Positions 36,716 to 46,234 of a DNA stretch of 64,000 bases are shown one piece after another. The notes under the pieces are model-generated. The model saw only the letters and a list, made by a program, of their open reading frames with translations. It searched no databases and had not been told where the DNA came from. The position numbers and the translations under genes were made by a program. Each line of letters opens with the position of its first letter. Within the stretch, counting starts at the first letter, position 1. The DNA is taken from assembly GCA_026418175.1 (NCBI GenBank), contig JAOABX010000004.1, positions 62,001 through 126,000 of the forward strand. The letters run 5' to 3'. This stretch comes from Flavobacteriales bacterium (GTDB lineage Bacteria > Bacteroidota > Bacteroidia > CAIKAF01).

Positions 36716-38035
36716 ATGGCAAAGGTTGAAGTATTAATGCCCAAACTGGGAGAAAGCGTAATGGAAGCTACTATTACCAAATGGTTGATAGAAGAGGGAG
36801 GCAGGGTTGAATTTGAACAGCCATTGGTTGAAATAGCTACTGACAAGGTAGATTCAGAAGTTCCTGCGCCTTATGCGGGCATGCTTGTTAAAAAACTTTT
36901 TAACGAAGGTGATGTAGTGAAAATAGGACAGGCCTTTGCTTTGATTGAAACAGAAGCAGTTACTGATGCACCGACACCTGTTGTTGAAGCTCCCAAAGCC
37001 GAAGTCCCATTTGTCCCACAGCCTACTCAGACATCTACTACTTTGGTATCAGCATCCTCACAAACTGCCCCAAAAACCGGAGGAAATCGTTTTTATTCTC
37101 CTTTAGTACGCACCATTGCCCTAAAAGAAAACATTTCCAACGAAGAATTAGATACTATACCAGGTACAGGGCTTGATGGCCGAGTTACCAAAAACGATAT
37201 TTTGGCTTATGTAGCCTCGGGCAGAAAATCGGCCCCTGTTGTTCCATCTACACCTGTAAACCAACCGGTAGCTGAAGTGCGCCGCGAGGAGCCGATAGCT
37301 GTAAAACCGGCTGTTTCTATTGGCGGTGGTGATCAAATCATTGAAATGGATCGCATGCGTAAGCTCATAGCACAAAACATGGTGTTGAGTAAACAAACTT
37401 CAGCGCATGTAACCTCGTTTGTGGAGGCAGATGTTACAAATTTGGTGAGATGGCGTGAAAAAGTAAAAGGTGAATTTGAAAAGAAATATGGAGAAAAACT
37501 TACGTTTACTCCAATGATCCTGGAAGCCGTAGTGCAGGCTATTCGTGAATTTCCTAACGTAAATGCTTCGGTTGATGGCGACAGAATAATTGTAAAAGGT
37601 AGAATTAATTTGGGAATGGCAACAGCCTTGCCTTCTGGGAATCTCATAGTTCCAGTTATAAAAAATGCCGATCAAATGAACTTGTATGGCCTTACTAAGG
37701 CTGTAAATGACCTTGCCAACCGGGCACGTCAAAACAAATTAAAACCGGATGAGATTCAGGATGGTACATACACTGTATCAAACGTTGGAACCTTTGGTAA
37801 CGTAATGGGTACACCCATTATCAATCAACCGCAGGTGGCTATATTGGCTACTGGAGCTATTCGTAAGCGTCCCGCTGTGCTTGAAACTCCTGATGGAGAT
37901 GTGATTGCCATCCGTCATATGATGTTCTTGTCTCATTCATATGATCACCGTATCATTGATGGTGCTTTGGGTGGAATGTTTGTAAAACGGGTGGCAGAAA
38001 TTCTCGAAGCATTTGATATTAACCGTTCCATTTAA
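36716..38035 (+). CDS. 2-oxo acid dehydrogenase E2 dihydrolipoyl acyltransferase
   Basis: A 439-residue E2. A single lipoyl domain (1-77) has the lipoylated Lys in EIATDKVDSEV. A linker (about 80-125) precedes the peripheral subunit-binding domain (SPLVRTIALKENIS ... GRVTKNDILAYV, about 129-166). The catalytic acyltransferase core has the HSYDHRIIDGALGG motif. E1 and E3 are not in the window, so pyruvate versus 2-oxoglutarate versus branched-chain specificity is unresolved. A -7 box TAATTTTG lies at 36689-36696. A terminator follows. Confidence 0.95.
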   Translation: MAKVEVLMPKLGESVMEATITKWLIEEGGRVEFEQPLVEIATDKVDSEVPAPYAGMLVKKLFNEGDVVKIGQAFALIETEAVTDAPTPVVEAPKAEVPFVPQPTQTSTTLVSASSQTAPKTGGNRFYSPLVRTIALKENISNEELDTIPGTGLDGRVTKNDILAYVASGRKSAPVVPSTPVNQPVAEVRREEPIAVKPAVSIGGGDQIIEMDRMRKLIAQNMVLSKQTSAHVTSFVEADVTNLVRWREKVKGEFEKKYGEKLTFTPMILEAVVQAIREFPNVNASVDGDRIIVKGRINLGMATALPSGNLIVPVIKNADQMNLYGLTKAVNDLANRARQNKLKPDEIQDGTYTVSNVGTFGNVMGTPIINQPQVAILATGAIRKRPAVLETPDGDVIAIRHMMFLSHSYDHRIIDGALGGMFVKRVAEILEAFDINRSI

Positions 38036-38061
38036 TTTGATTATTTTTAAATCAAATATTT

Positions 38062-38097
38062 ATCAAACGCCATGTTTTTCGTGGCGTTTGATTTTTT
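38062..38097 (+). terminator. rho-independent terminator after the E2 gene
   Basis: ATCAAACGCCA, a 9-base loop, then TGGCGTTTGAT followed by a run of T. The 11-bp stem ends the E2 transcript 27 bp after its stop. Confidence 0.9.
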
Positions 38098-38109
38098 AAA
38101 ATCAACTCC

Positions 38110-38886
38110 ATGATTGAATTACATAAACCCCTACTGTTTTTTGATATTGAATCAACAGGTTTAAGTGTGCTTAAAGACCGTATTGTTGAAATATCCTTTA
38201 TCAAATTACTTCCTGATGGCTCAGAACATCGCAGGGAATATTTGCTCAACCCGACTATCCCAATCTCTCCGGAAGCAACATCCGTTCATGGAATTACTAA
38301 CGAAATGGTGAAAGATAAACCCACCTTTGACGAAGTAGCTCATGAAATATTTGATTTTATTGGGAATGCTGATCTTTCTGGATTTAATGCCCTAAAGTTT
38401 GATATTCCCATGCTGGTGGAAGAGTTTATGCGCTGTAATATTGACTTTGATCTAGCTTCGCGTGATATTGTGGATGTACAACTCATCTTTCATAAAATGG
38501 AAGAAAGAACTTTGGCAGCAGCTTATCGTTTTTATTGTGATAAAGAATTGAAAAATGCTCATTCTGCAACGGCTGACACTGAAGCTACTTACGAAGTATT
38601 TAAAAAACAAATTGAACGATATGACCAATTAAAAACCAGTATTAAAAAAATAAGTGAATTTACCGGATTGAATAAACGGGCTGATTTAGAAGGTCGTATT
38701 GTTTTTGATGACCAGGGAAATGAAATATTTAACTTTGGTAAACACAAAGGTAGAAAAGTAGAAGAAGTGTTTGCTAAGGAACCTAGTTATTATAATTGGA
38801 TGATGGAGGGCGATTTTGCGGCATACACTAAAAAGGTTATCACAGATATTCGGTTGCGCATGCTTAAAAAGAAGTTTCAATCTTGA
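38110..38886 (+). CDS. DEDDh 3'-5' exonuclease (DnaQ-like)
   Basis: A 258-residue exonuclease. Exo I is FFDIESTGL (acidic D-x-E), Exo II is FNALKFDIPML, and Exo III is HSATADTEATYEVF with the H-x4-D arrangement. The C-terminal quarter (about 200-258) has FNFGKHKGRKVEEVF and YYNWMMEGDF, common to a subset of Bacteroidota exonucleases. It may process DNA or RNA; it is not fused to a polymerase. Confidence 0.9.
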   Translation: MIELHKPLLFFDIESTGLSVLKDRIVEISFIKLLPDGSEHRREYLLNPTIPISPEATSVHGITNEMVKDKPTFDEVAHEIFDFIGNADLSGFNALKFDIPMLVEEFMRCNIDFDLASRDIVDVQLIFHKMEERTLAAAYRFYCDKELKNAHSATADTEATYEVFKKQIERYDQLKTSIKKISEFTGLNKRADLEGRIVFDDQGNEIFNFGKHKGRKVEEVFAKEPSYYNWMMEGDFAAYTKKVITDIRLRMLKKKFQS

Positions 38887-38944
38887 ATAATGTAAATTTT
38901 CATACTGTTCTAAATCGTTTATATTTGAATTAGAATCCAAGATA

Positions 38945-40963
38945 ATGAAACAAATACTGCTTTTATTTATCTTATTTATAAATATCTTAGGATATTTTGC
39001 ACAACATGTTGAATTTAAAGCAGAAAATTTTCCGAATGATAAACCCGGATTTAAGAAAGCGGTAGCCAATTTAGAACGTGGTGATAAATATTTTGAGGAA
39101 GGAAGTGTAAAGTATGAAAAAGCATTGGAGTATTATTTAAAAGCCCATGAATTTAATCCAAATCATGCCCGGTTGAATTATCAGATTGGAATTATATACA
39201 ATGCGATGAATTTAAAAGAGCAGGCAGCTGAGTTTTTAGAAAAAGCCATAGCTCTTGACCCTTCGTATAAAGAATCATCTTTGTTTGTATTGGCAGAAGC
39301 TTACCACCTTTCCGGAAATTTTAACAAAGCCATAGAAAAATATCAGGAGGTGATAAACATGGCTCAGGCTGCTTTGGAAAAAGCAAAAAAGAAAAAAGAT
39401 AAACAAGATTATCAGGATGATATAAGTTTATCTGAGCTTCGTATTCGTCAGTGTAAAAATGCCATTGAACTTTCAAAAGATACTCTGCCTGTTATGTATG
39501 AAAACTTAGGTAAAAAAATCAATTCTAAATATCCGGATTATTCTGCCGTAGTTAATGCTGATGAAACCTTGTTGGTTTTTACTTCACGTCGTCAGGGTAG
39601 TACTGGGGGGAATACCCCTCCAGGAGATGTTTACCAATATGAAGACATTTATTTTTCTCAAAAGGCTAAAAATGGAGAATGGACTGCTGCCAAAAAAATA
39701 AAAGGGAAAGTGAATACTCCTGACCATGAAGCACCTGTTTGGCTCTCTGCTGATGGAAAACGTATGTTTATTTATCGTTATAAAGGGAATGGAGATATTT
39801 TTGAAACCACTTTTGATGGAAAAGAATGGAGTACTCCCAAAAAACTTTCTCCAGTTAATACTAAATATCGCGAAACCCATGCATCCATGACTTCGGATGG
39901 CAAAACCATCTATTTTACCAGCAATCATGAAAAACTATCTATAAATGGTAGCATGGATATATTTAAAGTGGATTACAATCCACAAACTAAAAAATGGAGC
40001 AAACCACAAAATCTTGGACCAGTTATCAATTCGCCTTACGACGAAGATTGTGTGTTTATAAGCATTGATGGAAATACTTTATACTTTAGTTCTCAAGGGC
40101 ATAATTCAATGGGTGGATTCGATTTTTTTAAATCACAAAAAGTGAATGGTGAATGGACAAAACCGGTAAATTTTGGTTATCCTATCAATACTCCGGCCAA
40201 TGATATTTTTATTTTTTTTACGGCTGATGGAAAACACGCATATTTTGATTCTGACCGTAAAGATGGAGTGGGTGAGAAAGATATTTACAAACTAACTTTA
40301 TTGGATGATTTAAAAATACCAATCACCGTTTTGGTTAAAGATGCAAAAACAAAAGAACTTATATCATCCATTTTAGAAGTTCGTTCCTCAATACAGCATG
40401 AACCTATTCTCATGCACGAATCATCGCAAGGAACATATACTGGAGAAGTGCAGTATGCAAAACAATTTACGATAACTGCTTCTTCCAGTCAGTATAAACC
40501 TTATACCAGCTCCTTTAGTAGCAAAGTGGCCGATCCCTTGAAAGATCAAATTTTACTGGAGATTTTTTTGGAGCCAATTCCAAAAGAAGATGTTGCAGTT
40601 AAGGAAGAAGAGTTTACATACACAAACATTTATTTTGATTATCATGTGTATGAACTCCGCGAAGAATCAATCAAAGAATTGCAAAAAGTACGCGATTACT
40701 TAGTGAAAAATCCTAAATTCAAAGTATATCTGGAAGGCCACACTGATCATGTAAGCTCTGATGGTTTTAATATTACTCTATCTAGAAATCGGGTGAATGC
40801 TGCTGCAAATTGGCTGATAAAACATGGAATTAGTGCAAACAGAATTACAAAAAAATGGTATGGTAAAAGTAAGCCGGCAGTTCCTAATACGAATCCTGAC
40901 GGTACAGATAACCCAGACAATCGCCAAAAAAATCGTCGCGTAGAAATTAAAATCGTTCGTTAA
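38945..40963 (+). CDS. PorE-like TPR / beta-propeller / OmpA-domain envelope protein
   Basis: A 672-residue exported protein (signal ending GYFAQ). It contains TPRs (about 30-180: DKYFEEGSVKYEKALEYYLKA, LNYQIGIIYNAMNLKEQAAEF) and a PD40/WD40-like propeller (about 190-445: ETLLVFTSRRQG, GKTIYFTSN, GNTLYFSSQG, GKHAYFDSDR). A CRD-like domain (about 450-550) and an OmpA peptidoglycan-binding domain (NIYFDYHVYELREESIKEL ... GHTDHV) follow. This order matches T9SS component PorE, but PorE paralogues are common and there is no lipobox here. A -7 box TATATTTG is at 38920-38927. Confidence 0.85.
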   Translation: MKQILLLFILFINILGYFAQHVEFKAENFPNDKPGFKKAVANLERGDKYFEEGSVKYEKALEYYLKAHEFNPNHARLNYQIGIIYNAMNLKEQAAEFLEKAIALDPSYKESSLFVLAEAYHLSGNFNKAIEKYQEVINMAQAALEKAKKKKDKQDYQDDISLSELRIRQCKNAIELSKDTLPVMYENLGKKINSKYPDYSAVVNADETLLVFTSRRQGSTGGNTPPGDVYQYEDIYFSQKAKNGEWTAAKKIKGKVNTPDHEAPVWLSADGKRMFIYRYKGNGDIFETTFDGKEWSTPKKLSPVNTKYRETHASMTSDGKTIYFTSNHEKLSINGSMDIFKVDYNPQTKKWSKPQNLGPVINSPYDEDCVFISIDGNTLYFSSQGHNSMGGFDFFKSQKVNGEWTKPVNFGYPINTPANDIFIFFTADGKHAYFDSDRKDGVGEKDIYKLTLLDDLKIPITVLVKDAKTKELISSILEVRSSIQHEPILMHESSQGTYTGEVQYAKQFTITASSSQYKPYTSSFSSKVADPLKDQILLEIFLEPIPKEDVAVKEEEFTYTNIYFDYHVYELREESIKELQKVRDYLVKNPKFKVYLEGHTDHVSSDGFNITLSRNRVNAAANWLIKHGISANRITKKWYGKSKPAVPNTNPDGTDNPDNRQKNRRVEIKIVR

Positions 40964-41046
40964 ATTAACAAGTTAGCAATATTGGTTATTATTCCGCAAG
41001 AATTATCATAATAAATGTTTAAAGTTAGTTTAACTTTAAACTTATT

Positions 41047-41646
41047 ATGGATGAGCGGATTGAACGGGTATTAAATTACATTGAAAGTCATATTTATGAC
41101 TCACTTAGCCTAAGTGAACTGGCAAACATTGCTTGTTTAACTCCGTTTCATTTTCATCGCTTATTTAAACAAGAAACTGGGTTAACTACAAAAATTTTTG
41201 TTGATTCACTAAAAATGGAAAAGGCCCTTCACGAAGTAGTTTATTCTTTCAAGCCTGTTGCAGAAATAGCTATTCAGTTTGGCTATAATGATTATGAAAC
41301 CTTTTCCCGAAGGTTTAAAAAATATCATCAGGTTTCACCTGATGACTTAAGATCCATTTTGAAAAACCTCATGCAACAAAATCAATCATTAAACAACCAG
41401 GTTATCGTTCTTACTCATACTTCAGATAATCTAGATGAAATTTCTGAAAAATTGGCTCAAAAAATTAAAATCAACGATTACAATCCTCTTAAGGATGATG
41501 AGGTAATAACTTTTATGGTACATAAAAAGAGTTTAACCGAAAATTCAGCCAACAAGTCTACGATCCAAATCAAAAATAAATACCAGGCTGAACAAACTAA
41601 TGAATTGTGGAAGAAAGTATTGGAAAAGTATGTGAAATTAAAATAA
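41047..41646 (+). CDS. AraC-family transcriptional regulator
   Basis: A 199-residue protein with the AraC/XylS double helix-turn-helix at residues 1-105: LSLSELANIACLTPFHFHRLFK, and VAEIAIQFGYNDYETFSRRFKKY. The C-terminal 90 residues are a charged, unassigned extension and there is no typical N-terminal sensing domain. The two secreted-protein genes that follow (8 bp away, then overlapping) are the nearest candidate targets. Confidence 0.9.
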   Translation: MDERIERVLNYIESHIYDSLSLSELANIACLTPFHFHRLFKQETGLTTKIFVDSLKMEKALHEVVYSFKPVAEIAIQFGYNDYETFSRRFKKYHQVSPDDLRSILKNLMQQNQSLNNQVIVLTHTSDNLDEISEKLAQKIKINDYNPLKDDEVITFMVHKKSLTENSANKSTIQIKNKYQAEQTNELWKKVLEKYVKLK

Positions 41647-41654
41647 TTTTTCTT

Positions 41655-42389
41655 ATGAAAAGAATGTTATTGTTAGCTATTTTAATCTTACTTGTATTAC
41701 CTTTTTTTTCGCAAGGTGTTGGTATTAATGAAACTGGAGTGTCACCGGATGCTTCCGCCATATTAGATGTTAATTCAACTAACAAAGGGTTGCTTATACC
41801 TCGGGTAGCTTTGATTAGTCCTACTAATCCTATAGTTTCACCTGCAACCAGTTTGCTGGTTTATAATACTTCTACAAGTGGCACATACTCTACCCCGGGA
41901 TTTTATTATTTTAATGGAACAGATTGGGTGCCATTAGCAGCCTCCGTTACTTCAAATTCCAGAACAGTATTTAGAAATTTAATATCCTCCGTTTCTTTAA
42001 CAGTAAATAACTCAACTGCACCTTCAACTACATTGCTAAATTTTGATTATACGCCCATTAATGATACAATTTTGATTCAAGTTAATTTAGCCGGTAGAAT
42101 TAATAGTTCAACTGCACCTACCACTCCGGGGCATCCTTGGTTGGTTCGTTTGGTGGTAAATAGTGTTACAATTAAACAAACATATCCATTTCCCCCTCAA
42201 AACTCTTCCGGTAATTTTATATCAACTTCTTTTACCATTCCAGTTGCAGTTACTCCAAATACTATAAATAATATACGGCTAGTTTTGCTAAGCACTTTTA
42301 CTAGTTCAGGCTCTATAACTTTGGGAATAGACCCGAGTGTGGTTTCTCAATTTGCAAATATTATTATTCATGATGTGCCAACAAATTAG
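41655..42389 (+). CDS. secreted protein with Bacteroidota tail-fibre-like N-terminal repeat
   Basis: A 244-residue protein from the ATG at 41655, with a signal peptide cleaved near PFFSQ. The first mature part (GVGINETGVSPDASAILDVN, then NKGLLIPRVALIS) is a recurrent Bacteroidota surface-protein start. The rest is Ser/Thr-rich beta structure with no named domain. An earlier frame start at 41607 would overlap the AraC gene and is rejected. It overlaps the next gene by 17 bp. Confidence 0.75.
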   Translation: MKRMLLLAILILLVLPFFSQGVGINETGVSPDASAILDVNSTNKGLLIPRVALISPTNPIVSPATSLLVYNTSTSGTYSTPGFYYFNGTDWVPLAASVTSNSRTVFRNLISSVSLTVNNSTAPSTTLLNFDYTPINDTILIQVNLAGRINSSTAPTTPGHPWLVRLVVNSVTIKQTYPFPPQNSSGNFISTSFTIPVAVTPNTINNIRLVLLSTFTSSGSITLGIDPSVVSQFANIIIHDVPTN

Positions 42390-43971
42390 AGATTATATAA
42401 TATTTTTCTTAATTATCTCAGCTTTTCAGCTGGAACTGTTGGCCCAAGCCGATACAGTTTGGACCAGAAGTTATGGTGGCTCATCTGATGAGGCAGTAGG
42501 GCTTTCGTTGATGAATAATTTTGGATCTCCAGGATTAAATCTGGATGTAAATGGCAATGGTATATTTTTTACTTCTTCCAGTTTATCCAGTGATGGATTA
42601 GTACGGGCTAATTATGGCAGTGAAGATGTATGGGTAGTAAAGTTAGATCATAATGGGGATACCCTTTGGAGTAAAATATTGGGTGGCTCTGATTTTGATA
42701 GGCCTTCTTCAATTAAAGCATTGGCGGATGGTAGTTGTGTAATAGCCGGAAGAACTTTAAGCAATAATGGTTTTTTTGTGGGTAATCACGGAGGTTATGA
42801 TGGTTTTGTGGTTAGATTGGATGACAATGGGAATGTTTTGTGGAAAAAATTGTATGGTGGTTCTGAAATGGATTATTTGTATGATGTAATATGGACCTCT
42901 GATAATCATTTGTTGGTTTGTGGCGAAACAGGTTCAAATGATGGGGATTTGGCAGGTACAGGAACAGGTTTATCATGGGTTATGAAACTCAATGCTTCGA
43001 ATGGAAATATTCTGTGGAGCAAAACATATGTTGGACCCAATGGAAATTTTTCCGATGCGTTAGAAAATTTTTATCGAATACTTGAACTACATGATGGCAG
43101 TGGTTATGTAGCCGCTGGATATACAGTGGCAGATTTTAATAATATCAATGGAGATGATATTTACATTCATAAAATAGATACTGGCGGGCAGTCTGTATGG
43201 TTTAAAAAAGTTGGTTCAACGAATGGCGGAGAAGGGTTGGGAGGTCTTGCAAATGCTAAACATGGGGCTTTCTATATAGCCGGAAGATTAGCCGGTGATC
43301 AAGGTAACGATGTAACTGATGGTTATCATGGAGGAAATAGTGATGTGTGGTTATTAAAAATTGATACTTATGGAAATAAACTATGGGATAAAAGTTTTGG
43401 AGGAACAGATTGGGAGTTTGCCTACGATATTTCTGTAGATTCAATGGGATACGTTTATTTAGGTGGCTTTACCCGTAGCACTAATAACGATGCCTCAGAT
43501 CCAGGTTTTGGTTTGCAGGATTTTTGGGTAATAAAAACAGATTCTGCTGGAAATATGGTTTGGAATAAAAAAATGGGTGGCTCTCAAAATGATGTATTGC
43601 ATGCCTTAAAAATTTATCATCATCAAATCATTGTCATGGGAAGAACCAATTCTTCTGATGCCTGGATACATCATTCCTGGGGAGGCCGCGATATTTGGGT
43701 GGCTAAACTACTACAAGCTGATGGATTAAATATTGGCGAATCAAAGGGAATTAGATTCTGTTTGTTTCCTAATCCGGGTTTTGATATCATACAATTATTC
43801 ACAGAGCAACCAATTAAGTACTGGGAATTATTTACGGTAAATGGTATCAAGGTCAATTATTCCAATTCGCAGTATATGCATGTAATTAATTTGCCGCAAG
43901 GAGTCTATTTTGCCAACGTTTTGTTATGTAATGGCAAAACAATCCATCAAAAAATAATAGTTGCTAAATAA
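42373..43971 (+). CDS. T9SS type A cargo with beta-propeller repeats
   Basis: A 532-residue protein from ATG 42373 (adjacent ATG at 42370), with a signal ending LELLAQA. The propeller repeats have the pattern VWVVKLDHNGDTLWSKILGG, FVVRLDDNGNVLWKKLYGG, VWLLKIDTYGNKLWDKSFGG, WVIKTDSAGNMVWNKKMGG. The C terminus (FPNPGFDIIQLF ... LPQGVYFANVLLCNGKTI ... KIIVAK) is a type A sorting domain. Its end overlaps the convergent oxidase gene by 8 bases. Ligand unknown. Confidence 0.87.
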   Translation: MCQQIRDYIIFFLIISAFQLELLAQADTVWTRSYGGSSDEAVGLSLMNNFGSPGLNLDVNGNGIFFTSSSLSSDGLVRANYGSEDVWVVKLDHNGDTLWSKILGGSDFDRPSSIKALADGSCVIAGRTLSNNGFFVGNHGGYDGFVVRLDDNGNVLWKKLYGGSEMDYLYDVIWTSDNHLLVCGETGSNDGDLAGTGTGLSWVMKLNASNGNILWSKTYVGPNGNFSDALENFYRILELHDGSGYVAAGYTVADFNNINGDDIYIHKIDTGGQSVWFKKVGSTNGGEGLGGLANAKHGAFYIAGRLAGDQGNDVTDGYHGGNSDVWLLKIDTYGNKLWDKSFGGTDWEFAYDISVDSMGYVYLGGFTRSTNNDASDPGFGLQDFWVIKTDSAGNMVWNKKMGGSQNDVLHALKIYHHQIIVMGRTNSSDAWIHHSWGGRDIWVAKLLQADGLNIGESKGIRFCLFPNPGFDIIQLFTEQPIKYWELFTVNGIKVNYSNSQYMHVINLPQGVYFANVLLCNGKTIHQKIIVAK

Positions 43972-45295
43972 TTTCCAGTCGTTCTGATTGCAACGAACTT
44001 ATTATATGTGGATTGATAGTTCTGATTCGATCAATAAAGGAGGAAGCTTGCGGATAGGTATGAAGCAAAAAATGAGGTTTCATTCGTACATCCTTGGTGA
44101 GATAAACCCTGCCACCATATTTTAATACAATTTCATCCATTTCATCCAAAAATTTCCATAGCGAAGGTTGAATTTTAAAATCCATTGCTAATGTCCATCC
44201 TTCCATAGGAAACCGGATATAATTTTCTTTCTGCTTTCCGAATAACTTTAGTACTGTTAGAAACGAACCCATATTTTTTTTGCCAATGTGGCCAATAAGT
44301 TCAATTAATCCTTCACGCCCTTTTTCACGGGGAATAACAAACTGGTATTGTGTAAATCCTTTTTTACCATAAATTCGATTCCAATGATGGATCGCATCTA
44401 ACGGATAAAAAAAACTATCATAATGTATAATGTTTTTAATTTCTTTGGTTGTTTGTTTGTGATAATACAAAAAATTAAATGCTTTTACGCTAAAACTATT
44501 CAATACAAACGAAGGAAAATAAAAAGGCACATTCAGCTTGCCGTCGCTATGCACTTTTAAAGGCAGCTTTCTTTGTTTTTGTGAAAGTTCATTCAACATG
44601 GCATTCTCTCCTCGCATCATAATACTTCGACCAAAACTTTTCCCTTTACTCAGGCAGTCAATCCATGCCATGCTATACGTCCAATTTGCTGATTCTTCAA
44701 ACAACCGAATAACTTCATCTAGATTGGCAGCTTTGATATTTTCTTGTCGGATAAAAGCAGTTTCAATTTTTTTTAGTTTAAAACATACATCGGTAATAAT
44801 ACCTGTTAGACCCATTCCACCGCAGGTTAAATGAAACAAATCCTGATTTTCTTCACGACTGCAACGCATTTTTTGCCCATTGGGTAAAATAAGATGGAAG
44901 AAAAGTACATGGTCTGAAAAAGTACCTTCTTTGTGATGATTTTTCCCATGTACGTCTGATGCTAAAGCTCCACCACACGTTACAAACTTGGTGCCCGGTG
45001 TAACTGGTAAAAACCACCCCTTGGGAACAAAAATTTTTAATATTTCATCAAAACTAACACCTGCCTGGCAATGGAGTATTCCATGTTGCTCATCAAAAGC
45101 TAAAAAATGATTGAGTTTAGAGGTAGAAATGATATGCGTTTGCAAAGCAGAATCTCCATAACATCTGCCTAATCCACGAGGTATTAATTTTTGATTTTTA
45201 TTCAGGACATCAATTATTGCATCTTCATTCCCCGGAGCCACTATTTCTGCGTCAATCCATGGATAGTTCCCCCAATTTGCAATACTGGCTTTCAT
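43964..45295 (-). CDS. DprE1-like FAD-dependent decaprenylphosphoryl-ribose oxidase
   Basis: A 443-residue FAD oxidoreductase close to mycobacterial DprE1 (oxidises decaprenylphosphoryl-ribose to the 2-keto form). FAD-domain motifs are RGLGRCYGDSA (about 40-50), PVTPGTKFVTCGGALASDVHG and HGKNHHKEGTFSDHV. The C-terminal domain has YPLDAIHHWNRIYG, TQYQFVIP, LKLFG and YLTKDVRM. By alignment position the mycobacterial Cys387 is Ala370 and Lys418 is Lys401. The paired prenyl-phosphate transferase gene is 8 bp upstream on the same strand. Confidence 0.88.
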   Translation of the reverse strand: MKASIANWGNYPWIDAEIVAPGNEDAIIDVLNKNQKLIPRGLGRCYGDSALQTHIISTSKLNHFLAFDEQHGILHCQAGVSFDEILKIFVPKGWFLPVTPGTKFVTCGGALASDVHGKNHHKEGTFSDHVLFFHLILPNGQKMRCSREENQDLFHLTCGGMGLTGIITDVCFKLKKIETAFIRQENIKAANLDEVIRLFEESANWTYSMAWIDCLSKGKSFGRSIMMRGENAMLNELSQKQRKLPLKVHSDGKLNVPFYFPSFVLNSFSVKAFNFLYYHKQTTKEIKNIIHYDSFFYPLDAIHHWNRIYGKKGFTQYQFVIPREKGREGLIELIGHIGKKNMGSFLTVLKLFGKQKENYIRFPMEGWTLAMDFKIQPSLWKFLDEMDEIVLKYGGRVYLTKDVRMKPHFLLHTYPQASSFIDRIRTINPHIISSLQSERLEII

Positions 45296-45303
45296 GTAGT
45301 GCT

Positions 45304-46182
45304 TTATAACTTATGAATATAAATGATGAGAAAAAACGTGAATATCCAACCTAACAAAACCAATTGAATAAATCGGTCGCTCAATAGCATTTTGGTTGGG
45401 TTGCCGCTTTTGTTTAATACAAAGGTAATTTGCAGGTATCGAATAATTCCTAATATAACAAAAATGCTGGTGGCGTATAGATATTCAGTATGAAAACGTT
45501 CCACTACTTCTTCGCTTATAGTGTACATAATGTAAGCCACAATTACTACAGCTGCCATAATCACCATGGATGCATTAATAAATTCTAAGTTATAGCCATC
45601 AACCGATTTGCGCATTTTTTGTCCGCTTTTCATAAAGAGAATTACATCATCTCTACGTTTGGCCATCCCTAAAAACAATGCCAGAAGAAATGTCATTATA
45701 ATTATCCAATGTGAAATATAAACTTCGGCCAATAATCCACCGGCAATAACTCGAAGTAAAAATCCAATGGCGATAATAGTAATATCGATAATTGCTACAT
45801 GCTTTAACCCCATGGAGTAAGCTATATTCATGAGAAAATAAATAGCAAGTACACCGGCAAAAAATAGGTTAATAAAATATGCACCGATCAATGAGCCGAT
45901 AAAAAATATGGAACTAAGTAATATGCCTGTTGTTATAGAAACTTCGCCCGAGGCAAATGGCCGATGTTTTTTTTCAGGGTGAAGCCTATCTGATTCAATG
46001 TCTTTAATATCATTGATTATATAAATAGATGAAGCAATGAGTGAAAAGAGAACAAAACCCATACTCACCTGTATAAAGCCATGTACATCGGAGAGTATAT
46101 TCCCGCTGAAAAATAGGGGTAAAAAAATGAATAGATTTTTAACCCAATGCGAAACTCGTAATAATTTAAAATACAGCTTCAT
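45304..46182 (-). CDS. decaprenyl-phosphate phosphoribosyltransferase (UbiA family)
   Basis: A 292-residue UbiA-superfamily integral-membrane transferase. The motif NDIKDIESDRLHPEKKHRP (about 57-75) gives the Asp-rich Mg2+/phosphate site with the HP-x-K-x2-RP pattern of DPPR synthase (Rv3806c), which joins PRPP to decaprenyl phosphate. Eight or nine helices are expected. The ATG at 46182 is preferred over a TTG at 46191. Together with the DprE1-like gene it makes two steps of a decaprenylphosphoryl-arabinose-type route. Confidence 0.87.
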   Translation of the reverse strand: MKLYFKLLRVSHWVKNLFIFLPLFFSGNILSDVHGFIQVSMGFVLFSLIASSIYIINDIKDIESDRLHPEKKHRPFASGEVSITTGILLSSIFFIGSLIGAYFINLFFAGVLAIYFLMNIAYSMGLKHVAIIDITIIAIGFLLRVIAGGLLAEVYISHWIIIMTFLLALFLGMAKRRDDVILFMKSGQKMRKSVDGYNLEFINASMVIMAAVVIVAYIMYTISEEVVERFHTEYLYATSIFVILGIIRYLQITFVLNKSGNPTKMLLSDRFIQLVLLGWIFTFFLIIYIHKL

Positions 46183-46234
46183 GCTGCACAATAGTTTTCT
46201 TTTGTAGTTTTGTAATCATCAGTTTACAAAATAA

